Under the pieces are notes generated by a model. It was not told the DNA's origin, ran no database searches, and worked only from the letters and a program-made list of their open reading frames with translations. The position numbers and the translations under genes are program-made. A DNA stretch of 64,000 bases from Nitrospira_D sp019636945 (lineage in GTDB: Bacteria > Nitrospirota > Nitrospiria > Nitrospirales > Nitrospiraceae): contig NZ_JBLFBO010000002.1 in assembly GCF_047338595.1 (NCBI RefSeq), forward strand, positions 62,001 to 126,000, read 5' to 3'. The first letter of the stretch is position 1; the number at the start of each line of letters is the position of its first letter. This document shows, piece by piece, positions 9,296-18,706 of this stretch.

Positions 9296-10246
9296 ATGCT
9301 CCATACGATCGCTCTCATCGTGACCCAAACCGCCGTCTTACTCGCGTTTTCCCCGTTTCTTATCGGTCTGATTCGAAAAGTCAAAGCCCGGTTGCAATTG
9401 CGACGAGGTGCGAGCGTCCTTCAGCCATACGCTGACTTGGCCAAGCTGTTCCACAAGCAGCCGGTGATCTCAACCACCACCTCCTGGATCTTTACGGCGA
9501 CACCATACATCGTATTTGCCTCTATTTTGACTGCGGGTCTACTGGTCCCCACATTCATCTCGCAGATACCCATGCATTTTGCTGGAAACATCATTGCGCT
9601 GGTCTACCTCTTGGCCCTGGGCACGTTCTTCTTGATTCTTGCGGGACTCGATGCTGGATCAGCCTTTGGGGGGATGGGAAGCAGTCGAGAGGCGATAGTC
9701 GCGTCACTGACCGAGCCAGCCATGATGCTCGCGATCTTTGCAATTGCCCTCACCAATGGGTCAACGAATGTGAGCACCATTGTTCATAAGACTGCATTAC
9801 TAGAAGGCATTATTACGGACCCGTCACCGCATTTGATGGCACTGGCCGCCCTCTTTATCGTGGCGCTCGCGGAGACAGGGCGGGTACCAGTCGACAATCC
9901 GGCCACGCATCTGGAACTGACCATGATTCATGAAGCCATGGTCCTTGAATACTCAGGGCGCTATCTTGCCTTACTCGAATGGGCGGCCGGTCTGAAACTC
10001 GCGGTGTTCCTTTCTTTGATCGTCAATGTCTTCGCGCCGTGGGGCATCGCGACAACAGTTACCCCAACTGCGATTGGAATCGGGCTCCTAGTATACGTGG
10101 TGAAGACAGCAGCTCTCGCGGTGTTGATCGGAGTCATCGAATGTATGTTCGCCAAATTGCGGTTGTTCCGGGTCACGGATCTGTTGGGCGTGGCGTTCAT
10201 CCTTGCTCTACTCGGGTTGCTGTTCTTTTATATTCTTCGGAGTTGA
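9296..10246 (+). CDS. hyfC: hydrogenase-4 component C-like / NuoH-like membrane subunit
   Basis: A 316-residue membrane protein of the complex I NuoH and hydrogenase HycD/HyfC family, which anchors the peripheral arm and forms the quinone-side channel. Motifs include RLQLRRGASVLQPYADLAKLF near residue 35, GSSREAIVASLTEPAM near residue 137, and the diagnostic ETGRVPVDNPATHLELTMIHEAM near residue 193. About eight hydrophobic helices can be traced. The following hyfE-like gene starts 4 bases after its stop. Confidence 0.93.
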   Translation: MLHTIALIVTQTAVLLAFSPFLIGLIRKVKARLQLRRGASVLQPYADLAKLFHKQPVISTTTSWIFTATPYIVFASILTAGLLVPTFISQIPMHFAGNIIALVYLLALGTFFLILAGLDAGSAFGGMGSSREAIVASLTEPAMMLAIFAIALTNGSTNVSTIVHKTALLEGIITDPSPHLMALAALFIVALAETGRVPVDNPATHLELTMIHEAMVLEYSGRYLALLEWAAGLKLAVFLSLIVNVFAPWGIATTVTPTAIGIGLLVYVVKTAALAVLIGVIECMFAKLRLFRVTDLLGVAFILALLGLLFFYILRS

Positions 10247-10250
10247 TCGG

Positions 10251-10916
10251 ATGCAGGGACTTTCGTCCGTTGGATCACAACTGGTCGACTTGTGCTCAGC
10301 CTTGCTCTTATTGACCTGTTTCGCGATCGTGGCACAACGGCGGCTCTCGGCCTGCGTTGACCTGTTCGCACTGCAGTCATCCTTTCTCGTCGTCACTGCA
10401 GCGCTGGTCGCTTATCTGACCGGGAACCCGCACATTTATATCGCGGCGGGGCTGACTGGTATCATCAAAGTACTCATCATTCCTCGAGTCCTCAAGAAAG
10501 TCATTGATCATCTCAACGTCAAACGGGAACTGGTGATGCACGTAAACGTGCCAACCGGACTATTGATTTGCGGCGGTCTAGTCATGTTGGCCTTTTTCAT
10601 CGCGCAGCCAATCCTTCCTCTAGGATCCCTCCTTACGCGAGATTCTTTAGCAATCGCTCTTGCGATCGTACTTATTGGATTGTTTACCATGATCGCAAGG
10701 CAAAAGGCGGTCTCCCAACTGGTGGGCTTTCTCGTCCTGGAAAACGGACTGTTTCTGGGCGCGACCGCCGCGACCTATGGCATGCCGTTGGTCGTCGAAC
10801 TCGGTGTGTTCTTTGATGTGCTCATCGCCACATTGATTGCAGGAATCTATACGAATCGCTTGCAGGATGCATTCGACAGTGTGGATACAGACCGACTCAC
10901 CGTTTTGAAAGAATAG
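10251..10916 (+). CDS. hyfE: hydrogenase-4 component E-like membrane subunit (NuoK-like)
   Basis: A 221-residue membrane protein similar to HyfE, whose C-terminal part resembles NuoK. Hydrophobic helices run through the whole length, with conserved patches PHIYIAAGLTGIIKVLIIP near residue 63 and GFLVLENGLFLGAT near residue 160, where a membrane glutamate of the NuoK type is retained. The open frame extends upstream into hyfC, but the ATG at 10251 is the sensible start because the upstream part overlaps the previous gene. Confidence 0.9.
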   Translation: MQGLSSVGSQLVDLCSALLLLTCFAIVAQRRLSACVDLFALQSSFLVVTAALVAYLTGNPHIYIAAGLTGIIKVLIIPRVLKKVIDHLNVKRELVMHVNVPTGLLICGGLVMLAFFIAQPILPLGSLLTRDSLAIALAIVLIGLFTMIARQKAVSQLVGFLVLENGLFLGATAATYGMPLVVELGVFFDVLIATLIAGIYTNRLQDAFDSVDTDRLTVLKE

Positions 10917-10927
10917 CCGAGGTTGTC

Positions 10928-12466
10928 GTGACAATCGCAGTCGTGGTTTTATTAATTGCCCCGCTGCTCGCAGGAGGGCTGAGTCTGGTCGTCCACCGCT
11001 CTGCATGGCTCCACGGGATTAATCTCACGAGTATAGGCGCTCTTGTCACTGCAGAAACCGTGCTCACCCACATGGTGTTGAGCGATGGTCCCGTCCTGGC
11101 TTTGGGCGAGTTGGTCTATCTCGACGCGTTGTCGACCTTTATTTTGTTCATTATTGGTGTGGTGGGACTGGCGTGTTCCTTCTATATGCGTTCGTACATG
11201 GACGAGCAAGTCGCCCGCGGCGTCATTGCGCCGTCACAACTGAACCAGTTCTTTTTTCTTTTCCACATGTTTCTGCTTGCTATGGTGATCGCGACCATTG
11301 CCAACAGTGTTGGGATCCAGTGGGTGGCGATTGAAGCGACGACGCTCGCAACCACCTTCCTCATTGCTTTTTGGAAGCGACGAGAGTCGCTGGAGGCTGG
11401 GTGGAAGTACCTTATTCTGTGTTCGGTCGGCATTTCACTTGCCTTGTTTGGCGTCGTGCTGCTGTATTACTCGTCACTCCATGTGCTGAGCGATGCCAGT
11501 CAAGGATTGAACGTGACGGCGCTCCTGCCTGTGGCTGATCGACTCAATCCCCAAGTTCTTAAGTTGGCGTTCATCTTCATCCTGGTGGGATATGGCACCA
11601 AGGTGGGACTCGTCCCGATGCATAGTTGGCTGCCGGATGCCTACACCGAGGCTCCGGCCCCGGTAGTCGCCATGCTCGCTGGTGTCCTCGAAGTGGTGGC
11701 GGCCTATGCCATCCTGAGGGTGAGAGTTATTGTTGATCACGCCGTTCCGTTTGCCTTCGCTGGTGAGTTGTTGACATTGCTTGGCTTTGCCTCATTGGTG
11801 ACGGCAGCGTTCTTCATCCTTATCCAGCACAACTATAAGCGGCTGTTTGCCTATTCCAGCATCGAGCATATGGGGATCGCCATGATTGGGTTTGGGATTG
11901 GGGGACCGCTGGGAACCTTCGGAGGACTGTTTCATCTCATGAATCATGCATTAGCAAAGTCGATGGCCTTTTTTGCAGCGGGTAACATTCACCGTCGCTT
12001 TCGCACCGTGGAAATCGAGCACGTCCAGGGACTGGCGATGGCGCAGCCTTGGACAGCCACGGCGCTGATGATCTCCGGATTAGCCTTGTCGGCGCTTCCC
12101 CCGTTTGCGGCATTTCCCAGCGAAGTTCAGATCCTCACGGCCTTAGCCTCGCAAGGGGTTCCAGGAATGGAGTTTGCTGGGACCTCTGGCATGGTCACCG
12201 TGGCCTTATCGGACCAATTCAGTCGGGTTGCACTCGTTTCAGTGTTTTTGATCGCTGCGGTTCTTTCATTCGGCGGACTGCTGTATCGCATAACCGGAAT
12301 GGTATGGGGAACACCGTCTGAGGGCATCGTCTGTGGAGAACGCTGGACACTGGGTCATCTGCCGATCATTCTGCTTACCGTAGCGCTTATTGGATTCAGC
12401 GTGTTTCTGCCCCAGCCCATAAAGGAACTCTTGGAACAAGCGACCAGCATTCTAGTGGTTCAATAG
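10928..12466 (+). CDS. hyfF: hydrogenase-4 component F-like proton-translocating subunit (NuoN/NuoM-like)
   Basis: A 512-residue antiporter-like membrane subunit, the second in this operon. It starts at GTG 11 bases after the hyfE stop. The core carries GTKVGLVPMHSWLPDAYTEAPAPV near residue 223 and YSSIEHMGIAMIGFGIG near residue 310, then HLMNHALAKSMAFFAAGNI near residue 337, all typical of HyfF. With HyfB it gives the complex at least two ion-translocating modules. Confidence 0.92.
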   Translation: MTIAVVVLLIAPLLAGGLSLVVHRSAWLHGINLTSIGALVTAETVLTHMVLSDGPVLALGELVYLDALSTFILFIIGVVGLACSFYMRSYMDEQVARGVIAPSQLNQFFFLFHMFLLAMVIATIANSVGIQWVAIEATTLATTFLIAFWKRRESLEAGWKYLILCSVGISLALFGVVLLYYSSLHVLSDASQGLNVTALLPVADRLNPQVLKLAFIFILVGYGTKVGLVPMHSWLPDAYTEAPAPVVAMLAGVLEVVAAYAILRVRVIVDHAVPFAFAGELLTLLGFASLVTAAFFILIQHNYKRLFAYSSIEHMGIAMIGFGIGGPLGTFGGLFHLMNHALAKSMAFFAAGNIHRRFRTVEIEHVQGLAMAQPWTATALMISGLALSALPPFAAFPSEVQILTALASQGVPGMEFAGTSGMVTVALSDQFSRVALVSVFLIAAVLSFGGLLYRITGMVWGTPSEGIVCGERWTLGHLPIILLTVALIGFSVFLPQPIKELLEQATSILVVQ

Positions 12467-12472
12467 GAGAGG

Positions 12473-14071
12473 ATGAGCATGTCAGAAGCCATGTTCTGTG
12501 ACGATCTCCTCACCGCGGCGTTCCCAGGCATTCTGAAGCATGACCCGATTTGTGCAAAATCTTCACATTTCACGGTTCCCAAGGACCGTCTGCCGGCCAT
12601 CAGCCACTATCTTCATACGCAACCAAGCTTGCGCGGTCGGCTGACGCTCTTATGGGCCTGTGATGATCGCCCTGTTCGTGACAGCTACGGGCTGTACTAC
12701 TTGTTTACCTTGGACGCATCTCACCACTGGGTAGTGCTGTCCACTGAATTAGCTGGCCACGATCGGCTATTTCCCTCTATTACACCGCACATTCATGCCG
12801 CTCAGTGGTATGAGCGCGAGGTCCGCGATATGTTCGGGTTGATTCCTCAAGGCCATCCGGATCTCCGTCGTTTAGTTCGACACGAGCATTGGCCGAAGGG
12901 AACCCATCCGCTACAGAAGGACTTTTCGTGGAACCACCTCTTGGAACGGCAACAAGGTGAATACCGTTTCCACCATATTGAAGGCGAGGGGGTCTTTGAA
13001 GTTCCGGTCGGTCCGATTCATGCCGGCATCATTGAGTCGGGACATTTTCGATTTTCCGTGGCTGGTGAGCCAATCATGCAACTGGAACTACGGCACTTTT
13101 GGAAACATCGCGGCGTTGAAAAACTATTCGAGCAACTCACGCTGACCGACGCAGTGCTGCTGGCAGAACGTGTGTCTGGGGACACGACGGTGGGGCACAG
13201 TCTCGCCTATTGTCAAGCGGTGGAAACGCTTCTGGACCTCCAGGTGCCACGACGCGCTCAGTATCTTCGTTCGCTCTTTCTGGAGCTGGAACGACTCTCC
13301 AATCATCTCGGCGATATCGGGGCGATGTGCAATGACACGGCCTATGCACTGGCCTATGCGCATTGTGCTCGGATGAAGGAGCGAGTCATGCAACTCAATG
13401 ACCGGTTGGTTGGCTCGCGTTTCTTGCGAGGTGTCCTGCAAGTCGGCGGAGTCAGTTGGGATATCGATCGCAGCCAGCTGAGCATCCTCGTGGAAGAACT
13501 CGATGCTATCCAAAGGGACTTCTCCGAAGTGGGCGCCATCATCTTTGCCAATGCCTCACTCACAGATCGGTTGGAGACCACCGGGGTTCTGACGGAGCGC
13601 ATTGCCTTGGATCACGGCGTGACAGGAGTGGTTGGGCGGGCATCGGGGATAGATCAGGACGTCCGACGGGATCGCCCCTTTGCGGCGTATGATGAACTGC
13701 CCGTGAACGTTGCGCTCTATCGCTACGGTGACGTGCGAGCACGATTACGTGTCCGGGGCGACGAAATCCATGAATCCATTCGGCTCATTCGAGAAGTGCG
13801 CGATAAAATTCCTAATGGTCCAATCGTCAGTCAACCCCGTTCCTTGCCAAAGCCTGGCGCATGGACACTGGCAGCGGTTGAAGGGTGGCGCGGCGAGATC
13901 TTGTATATGGTGATGGCAGGGGAAGACGGTCGGATTCATCGATGCAAGGTCCGAGACCCATCCTTTGTGAATTGGCCTGCGATTCAATGGGCGGTGCTGG
14001 GCAACATTATCCCGGACTTTCCGCTCATCAACAAGAGCTTCAACCTCTCATATGCTGGGAACGATCTATAG
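12473..14071 (+). CDS. hyfG: HyfG-like NuoC/NuoD fusion subunit lacking Ni-binding cysteines
   Basis: The N-terminal 170 residues resemble NuoC/HycE-N (motif AQWYEREVRDMFGLIPQGHPD near residue 105). The rest resembles the NiFe-hydrogenase large subunit and NuoD (IHAGIIESGHFRF near residue 182, LELRHFWKHRGVE near residue 204). In true hydrogenases four cysteines hold the NiFe site. Here the N-terminal pair is replaced in ERVSGDTTVGHS near residue 232, and the C-terminal DPCxxC reads DPSFVNW near residue 498. The protein should therefore be a non-hydrogenase redox scaffold, as in complex I or energy-converting hydrogenase-related complexes. It starts 6 bases after hyfF (ATG at 12473 or 12479). 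Confidence 0.92.
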   Translation: MSMSEAMFCDDLLTAAFPGILKHDPICAKSSHFTVPKDRLPAISHYLHTQPSLRGRLTLLWACDDRPVRDSYGLYYLFTLDASHHWVVLSTELAGHDRLFPSITPHIHAAQWYEREVRDMFGLIPQGHPDLRRLVRHEHWPKGTHPLQKDFSWNHLLERQQGEYRFHHIEGEGVFEVPVGPIHAGIIESGHFRFSVAGEPIMQLELRHFWKHRGVEKLFEQLTLTDAVLLAERVSGDTTVGHSLAYCQAVETLLDLQVPRRAQYLRSLFLELERLSNHLGDIGAMCNDTAYALAYAHCARMKERVMQLNDRLVGSRFLRGVLQVGGVSWDIDRSQLSILVEELDAIQRDFSEVGAIIFANASLTDRLETTGVLTERIALDHGVTGVVGRASGIDQDVRRDRPFAAYDELPVNVALYRYGDVRARLRVRGDEIHESIRLIREVRDKIPNGPIVSQPRSLPKPGAWTLAAVEGWRGEILYMVMAGEDGRIHRCKVRDPSFVNWPAIQWAVLGNIIPDFPLINKSFNLSYAGNDL

Positions 14072-14082
14072 GGAGGCCGAAC

Positions 14083-14598
14083 ATGTTCCGCATCATCAAA
14101 AAAAGCCTGAGGATCGGAGTCGTGACGGGTCGTTATCAGAAAGCGGAAAAACCTGAACTGCCGGTTGCGCCTGAGGCTCAGGACAAAGCTAGCCACTTCA
14201 AACGATCGCTCGCGATCCGTGAAGTGGATACCGGATCCTGCAACGCCTGTGAAATGGAAATGAACGCACTCTTGAACCCTGTGTACGATGCTGACCGATT
14301 CGGCATACACATCGCTGCATCGCCACGCCATGCGGATACCTTGGTGGTAACGGGGCCGGTCACCGTCAACATGGAGCGAGCGTTGAAAGATGTGTACAGG
14401 CAAACACCTGATCCGAAGATCGTCATTGCGCTCGGTGACTGCGCAATCAACTGTGGCATATTCAAAGGCAGTTATGCCGTGACAGGACCAGTAGAACGGC
14501 ACATCCCTGTTGATGTCCGGATCCTAGGCTGCCCGCCGCGTCCGGCAGAAATTCTTGCGGCTCTGTCTGAATTGCAGGGAAAAAACAATACGGCGTAA
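14083..14598 (+). CDS. hyfI: HyfI-like / NuoB-like iron-sulfur subunit
   Basis: A 171-residue protein of the NADH-ubiquinone oxidoreductase 20 kDa family. It keeps the cysteines expected for the N2-type 4Fe-4S cluster: the CNACEME pair near residue 53, GDCAINCG near residue 122, and GCPPRP near residue 149. A GGGAGG precedes the ATG at 14083. The open frame runs further upstream only inside hyfG. It is the last gene of the operon. No HyfH/NuoI ferredoxin-like or HyfA gene follows, so electrons must come from a partner encoded elsewhere. Confidence 0.92.
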   Translation: MFRIIKKSLRIGVVTGRYQKAEKPELPVAPEAQDKASHFKRSLAIREVDTGSCNACEMEMNALLNPVYDADRFGIHIAASPRHADTLVVTGPVTVNMERALKDVYRQTPDPKIVIALGDCAINCGIFKGSYAVTGPVERHIPVDVRILGCPPRPAEILAALSELQGKNNTA

Positions 14599-14698
14599 CG
14601 ATGCCCATTCCAGCATCGAACAGTGGGCCCTGGTTGACGTACGACATAGACAGAGGGCGAGAGTTAAGAAGCACGGAAAGTTTTTTTTCAACAACCCG

Positions 14699-17011
14699 CT
14701 ACGCGGCCTTCTTGCCGTCGAGCACGTCTCGGACTTTCTGAGTGAGGACATTCGGCGTAAACGGTTTATGGAGAAAGGCGGTCTCCCGCTTGACTCCTCC
14801 CTGATCGAACACCGGATGGTCGGGGTACCCGGACATGTACAAAACTTTAAGCTCAGGCCGCACCACCGTCAACTTCTCCGCCACCTCAGGCCCGCTCATC
14901 TGTGGCATCGCCACGTCGGTCAAGAGCAGATGGATCGGTCCCAAATGTTTGGCACCCGTCAAGAGCGCCTCGATCCCGTGACGCGCGACCAGCACCTCAT
15001 AGCCACTGAGGCGGAGAGTCTCCTGCACAAGGCCGCGAACCGATGGATCATCCTCGACCACCAGAATCGTCTCTCGTCCGGTCGCTCGACTGATGGCTCC
15101 ACCAATGACCGGAGCCGTCTGAACGGCCTCGTTCACCTTTGGGAAAAAGATCTTGCAGGTGGTTCCCTGCCCCACCTTGCTCTCGATCGCGATCGTCCCC
15201 CCGCTTTGCTTAACGATCCCGTAGACCGTCGACAGCCCAAGCCCCGTTCCCTTCCCCTTTTCTTTCGTGGTAAAAAACGGCTCGAACAGATGGGCTTGCG
15301 TTTCTTCACTCATGCCCTGCCCGGTATCCCGCATCTCAAGGAGCACGTAGGGACCTGGCTCAAGCATGACCGCATGACGGCGACTGCCCTTCCCGATGGT
15401 CACGTTCTTCGTCTGGATGGTCAACTTCCCTCCCGTCGGCATGGCATCCCGGGCATTCACCGCCAGATTCATAATCACCTGCTCGATTTGTCCGGGATCC
15501 GCCTTGATGGCCCAGAGCTTCTGATCCAGATCCTCGGAAAGTTCCACGACGTCTTCTCCCAGAAGTCGTCGCAACATCTGGTCCATATTCATGACCAGCG
15601 CATTCAAGTCCAGGACTTTCGCCGCCACAAATTGTCGCCGGCTGAACGCCAGTAGCTGGCTGGTCAAGCCTGCCGCCCGATCTGCAGCCTTCTTCACTTC
15701 GTCCATCTCCCGTCGTGCCGGATCCCCTGGTGCCAAGCGACTCAAAATCAACTCGCTATAGCCACGGATGACCGTCAAGAGGTTATTAAAATCATGGGCC
15801 ACCCCACCGGCGAGCCGCCCGACAGCCTCCATTTTTTGAGCTTGCCGGAGTTGCGCCTCGGTCTGGTGTAATGCTTCTTCGGCTCTCGTCCGCTCCCCGA
15901 ATTGCCCGATCTTCAACCCGACATCGGCGATCATACTGATCAACTCATTGTCCGACTCCCGAACCTGATGGCTGAAAAATTCGATCACCCCCTCGATATC
16001 TCCGCCGATACGGATCGGAAAACCGAAGGCGCTTCGAACCCCCGTCTTGGCGGCCAGATCGGCTCGAATAAAGGCGGGCTCCTTTGTCACATCTCTGATC
16101 CAGACAGGACTTCCGCTCTCGAGGATTTTCCCCGGCAATCCCACCCCCGCCTTAAAGACTTGAGACTGCATCTCGGTGATGAACGCATCGGCTGCACCTG
16201 TCTCGTCCTGCCAAGAATTGAGGCAGCGCAACGTACCCGACTGTTTCTCCAATCTCCAAAAGACCCCGAGATCCCATTCCAGACTCTCACCGACCGCCTG
16301 GATGATTCTAGGGACCGCTTGCTCGAGCGTAATCGACTCCGAGAGCACCCGCGTCACTGCATATTGAGAAGCCAACCGTCGTTCGGCTTGACGACGATCC
16401 GTGATATCCCGCACGAACGCACTGAAGATGTAGGTTTCCCCGATCCGCGCCGGCGAAACGGCGAGCTCCACCGGAAACTCATGGCCGTCTCGATGCCGTG
16501 CTGCAATCTCGATCCGCCGATTCAGCACCGGACCGACGCCGGTCTTGAGGTACTCCCGGATCCCGCTCGCATGGGCCTCCCGGTCCCGTTCAGGAATGAT
16601 GGTCTCTGACAGCAGCCTCCCCATCGCCTCTTCCCTCGCCCATCCGAAGATGGCGGTCGCCTGTGCATTCCACTCCGTCACGATGCCCGCCGCATCGATC
16701 GTAATCACCCCATCGAGGGCGGTGTCGACAATCGCCCGATTCCGTTCCTGACTCTGCAGTAACGCCGCTTCTGCGGCACGCGCCCATGCGCTTTCCTGTT
16801 GAGCTTGCCGATATTCTTTCCGCAATCGACTGGTTGACCAGAGCAACAAGAGCAAGAGAGGAAGCCACACGGCAGCGACGATGCTCCGTTCGACACGGGC
16901 GAGCATGAATGTCCCCACCCCTAGCGTCGCCAACGTGAGGAGCACCATCACAAAGGTTATCCACTCATACCGGCGAGCCGTCGAGGCCGTTCGCTCTTCT
17001 GATTGAGTCAT
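14699..17011 (-). CDS. hybrid sensor kinase: TM, PAS, GAF, HisKA, HATPase, receiver
   Basis: A 770-residue hybrid kinase. Two hydrophobic helices lie near residues 19-60, followed by PAS (about 80-200; IVTEWNAQATAIFGW), GAF (about 215-380), HisKA with the phospho-histidine in GGVAHDFNNLL near residue 403, HATPase with LAVNARDAMPTGG and GTGLGLSTVYGIV, and a C-terminal receiver with the acceptor aspartate in LLLTDVAMPQMSG near residue 710. It lies convergent to the hyf operon with a gap of about 100 bases, and its start overlaps the stop of the upstream YkgJ-DUF2156 gene by four bases, implying coupling. It has no adjacent separate output regulator, so the phosphate probably goes to a distant partner. 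Confidence 0.92.
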   Translation of the reverse strand: MTQSEERTASTARRYEWITFVMVLLTLATLGVGTFMLARVERSIVAAVWLPLLLLLLWSTSRLRKEYRQAQQESAWARAAEAALLQSQERNRAIVDTALDGVITIDAAGIVTEWNAQATAIFGWAREEAMGRLLSETIIPERDREAHASGIREYLKTGVGPVLNRRIEIAARHRDGHEFPVELAVSPARIGETYIFSAFVRDITDRRQAERRLASQYAVTRVLSESITLEQAVPRIIQAVGESLEWDLGVFWRLEKQSGTLRCLNSWQDETGAADAFITEMQSQVFKAGVGLPGKILESGSPVWIRDVTKEPAFIRADLAAKTGVRSAFGFPIRIGGDIEGVIEFFSHQVRESDNELISMIADVGLKIGQFGERTRAEEALHQTEAQLRQAQKMEAVGRLAGGVAHDFNNLLTVIRGYSELILSRLAPGDPARREMDEVKKAADRAAGLTSQLLAFSRRQFVAAKVLDLNALVMNMDQMLRRLLGEDVVELSEDLDQKLWAIKADPGQIEQVIMNLAVNARDAMPTGGKLTIQTKNVTIGKGSRRHAVMLEPGPYVLLEMRDTGQGMSEETQAHLFEPFFTTKEKGKGTGLGLSTVYGIVKQSGGTIAIESKVGQGTTCKIFFPKVNEAVQTAPVIGGAISRATGRETILVVEDDPSVRGLVQETLRLSGYEVLVARHGIEALLTGAKHLGPIHLLLTDVAMPQMSGPEVAEKLTVVRPELKVLYMSGYPDHPVFDQGGVKRETAFLHKPFTPNVLTQKVRDVLDGKKAA

Positions 17012-18468
17012 GTGGTCGTCCTTGTTGCGATCCAGGTCGTCAATACTGCGGTCGGGTGATAGGCCGACTTCGCGGCACGCAGCCCTGGAAGCCCGGAATC
17101 ATCCATCGCATTGATCCAAACCGCCCCTTGCACCGACGCCATGAGACAGGTTTCTCGGAAAACCCATTGGGCAAGACCGGGGACGGAACGATCCGCAACC
17201 TCCAAGAGAACACACCACGTCTCTGGAGTCAGCCAGTACCCGAAGGTATAGGCGACGATCTTGTTGTTCACCCTCATGACCCTGCCGGATACACCTATCC
17301 GATCATGCTCTCGAAACACTAACTGGTGGGCGGGTTCTGCATCCTCCAACAGCAATTGTCCCAGACGATCCTGATGGTCTTGGCACTTTTGTTCCGACCA
17401 TCGCCGATAGAGCAGCGCACAGTCTGCCTGATCCGAGGCGCGATAGGGCTCACTCGTGATCACCTGCTCCCTTGCCGCACGATTACAGAGCGCCCTGTGA
17501 GACTTGTACGGATCTCCGGCTAAGGCTGCCAGCGCGGCAGCAGAGTACAGATAGTCTCCGTCTTTCGGACGGAATTGAATCTCGTCAGTGGTCATCCTCG
17601 TCTTTTGTACATCCATCACGGATTCGATGCGACTCACCGGTGAAGGACCGTTCCACTGCCGCATCAGCGTAAAGGCCAGCTGCATCGCTTGATCCAATGA
17701 ACCTGGGCCAAGCGGTGGAAGAGGCATGAACCACCCATCCGGCGATTTGGCAAACAGAAACCAGGTGTCGCCTACTTCCATCCACCAATAGGAAAGGACC
17801 GACGTCCACATGTAGTGAAAGGGGAAGGCAAATGCCGCCGGGGTGTCCGGGTGGAGCACATGAGCACGTTCCAGTGCAGCGGCAAATACCGACGCATCCG
17901 ATGCGGTGAGCGGATGGAGTCGCGGGTCGACTCGCTGCTGAGCCAACCGAGCCGTTAGATGGGGAAGTCTGTTGAGCACAATCACGTCGTCCTGGAACGG
18001 CCCGATCAGCCGGGGATGGGCAGCAAGTTCTTCAATCATCGCGTCGCTCCGCAACACCGCTTCAACCTGTTCAGCATAGGTCTGAATCGAACGGGAAGGC
18101 TCGTCTCGCATGAACGGGCATTTGGTATCCCAACCAAGGAGCACTTCCCGCCCGGATTGGTCCCACATCAATGCCAAGGGATACAGCTGACAGTCCAACG
18201 GCCGCTGCTCATAAATTCCGCATCGACCCGACAGGGCATCAAACGCGGGACAGAGGTATCCTTCCCCCTGTGGATGTTTAACAAGATCAATTTGCGAGCC
18301 GGACTTGTTGGGGAAGTAGGAATGCGGTACGCCTTGTGCTACGGCTTGGGTGATTTCGCGCCTTGTAAAGTAGGGACGAAGAAAACTGTCGGCTTCAGGG
18401 AAACGGCAACAGACGTCGCAGCGGGAACAGGTCGCCCCCGGCACAAATTGCGGCAGAGTCTTCGTCAT
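17008..18468 (-). CDS. YkgJ-type Cys cluster domain fused to DUF2156 acyltransferase-like domain
   Basis: The N-terminal 110 residues form a YkgJ-family zinc/iron-chelating domain (CSRCDVCC near residue 14, then CPAFD, GRCGIYEQRPLDCQLYP). The C-terminal 200 residues resemble DUF2156, the GNAT-like fold of phosphatidylglycerol lysyltransferase C-terminal domains (VSGRVMRVNNKIVAYTFGYW, then DDSGLPGLRAAKSAYHP). The ATG at 18468 gives MTKTLPQFVPG just before the cysteine cluster; a start 13 codons earlier is possible. The substrate is not known; transfer of an aminoacyl or acyl group is inferred from fold only. It is translationally coupled to the hybrid kinase downstream. Confidence 0.78.
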   Translation of the reverse strand: MTKTLPQFVPGATCSRCDVCCRFPEADSFLRPYFTRREITQAVAQGVPHSYFPNKSGSQIDLVKHPQGEGYLCPAFDALSGRCGIYEQRPLDCQLYPLALMWDQSGREVLLGWDTKCPFMRDEPSRSIQTYAEQVEAVLRSDAMIEELAAHPRLIGPFQDDVIVLNRLPHLTARLAQQRVDPRLHPLTASDASVFAAALERAHVLHPDTPAAFAFPFHYMWTSVLSYWWMEVGDTWFLFAKSPDGWFMPLPPLGPGSLDQAMQLAFTLMRQWNGPSPVSRIESVMDVQKTRMTTDEIQFRPKDGDYLYSAAALAALAGDPYKSHRALCNRAAREQVITSEPYRASDQADCALLYRRWSEQKCQDHQDRLGQLLLEDAEPAHQLVFREHDRIGVSGRVMRVNNKIVAYTFGYWLTPETWCVLLEVADRSVPGLAQWVFRETCLMASVQGAVWINAMDDSGLPGLRAAKSAYHPTAVLTTWIATRTTT

Positions 18469-18706
18469 TCGTTTGGAATCCGCTGTATGAAGGACCACTG
18501 AGCACACATCATACGATGAGCATCACATGGTGGCAAGAACGTTCACATCCGATCGGTACCCCACTCCGGTTTCACCATATCCATGGGCAGCGGATATGCC
18601 GGCCACTTGTCGACCTGTGTTGTGCATGTTAGCATCTGGCCCGTTGAAGCAGGAAAGCTCTCTCCTGCTCGCTTGATCCGAAAGTCAACCAGTAGGACTC
18701 GTTCAC

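Noticed and set aside
12473..14071. Calling the hyf-like operon a NiFe hydrogenase
   Set aside because: All four expected Ni-binding cysteines of the large subunit are replaced.
14555..15655. 366-residue plus-strand open frame opposite the hybrid kinase
   Set aside because: It lies mostly antisense to the hybrid kinase gene, with its 5' end over hyfI and the gap, has no recognisable motif, and is rich in His and Arg as expected from a mirrored frame.
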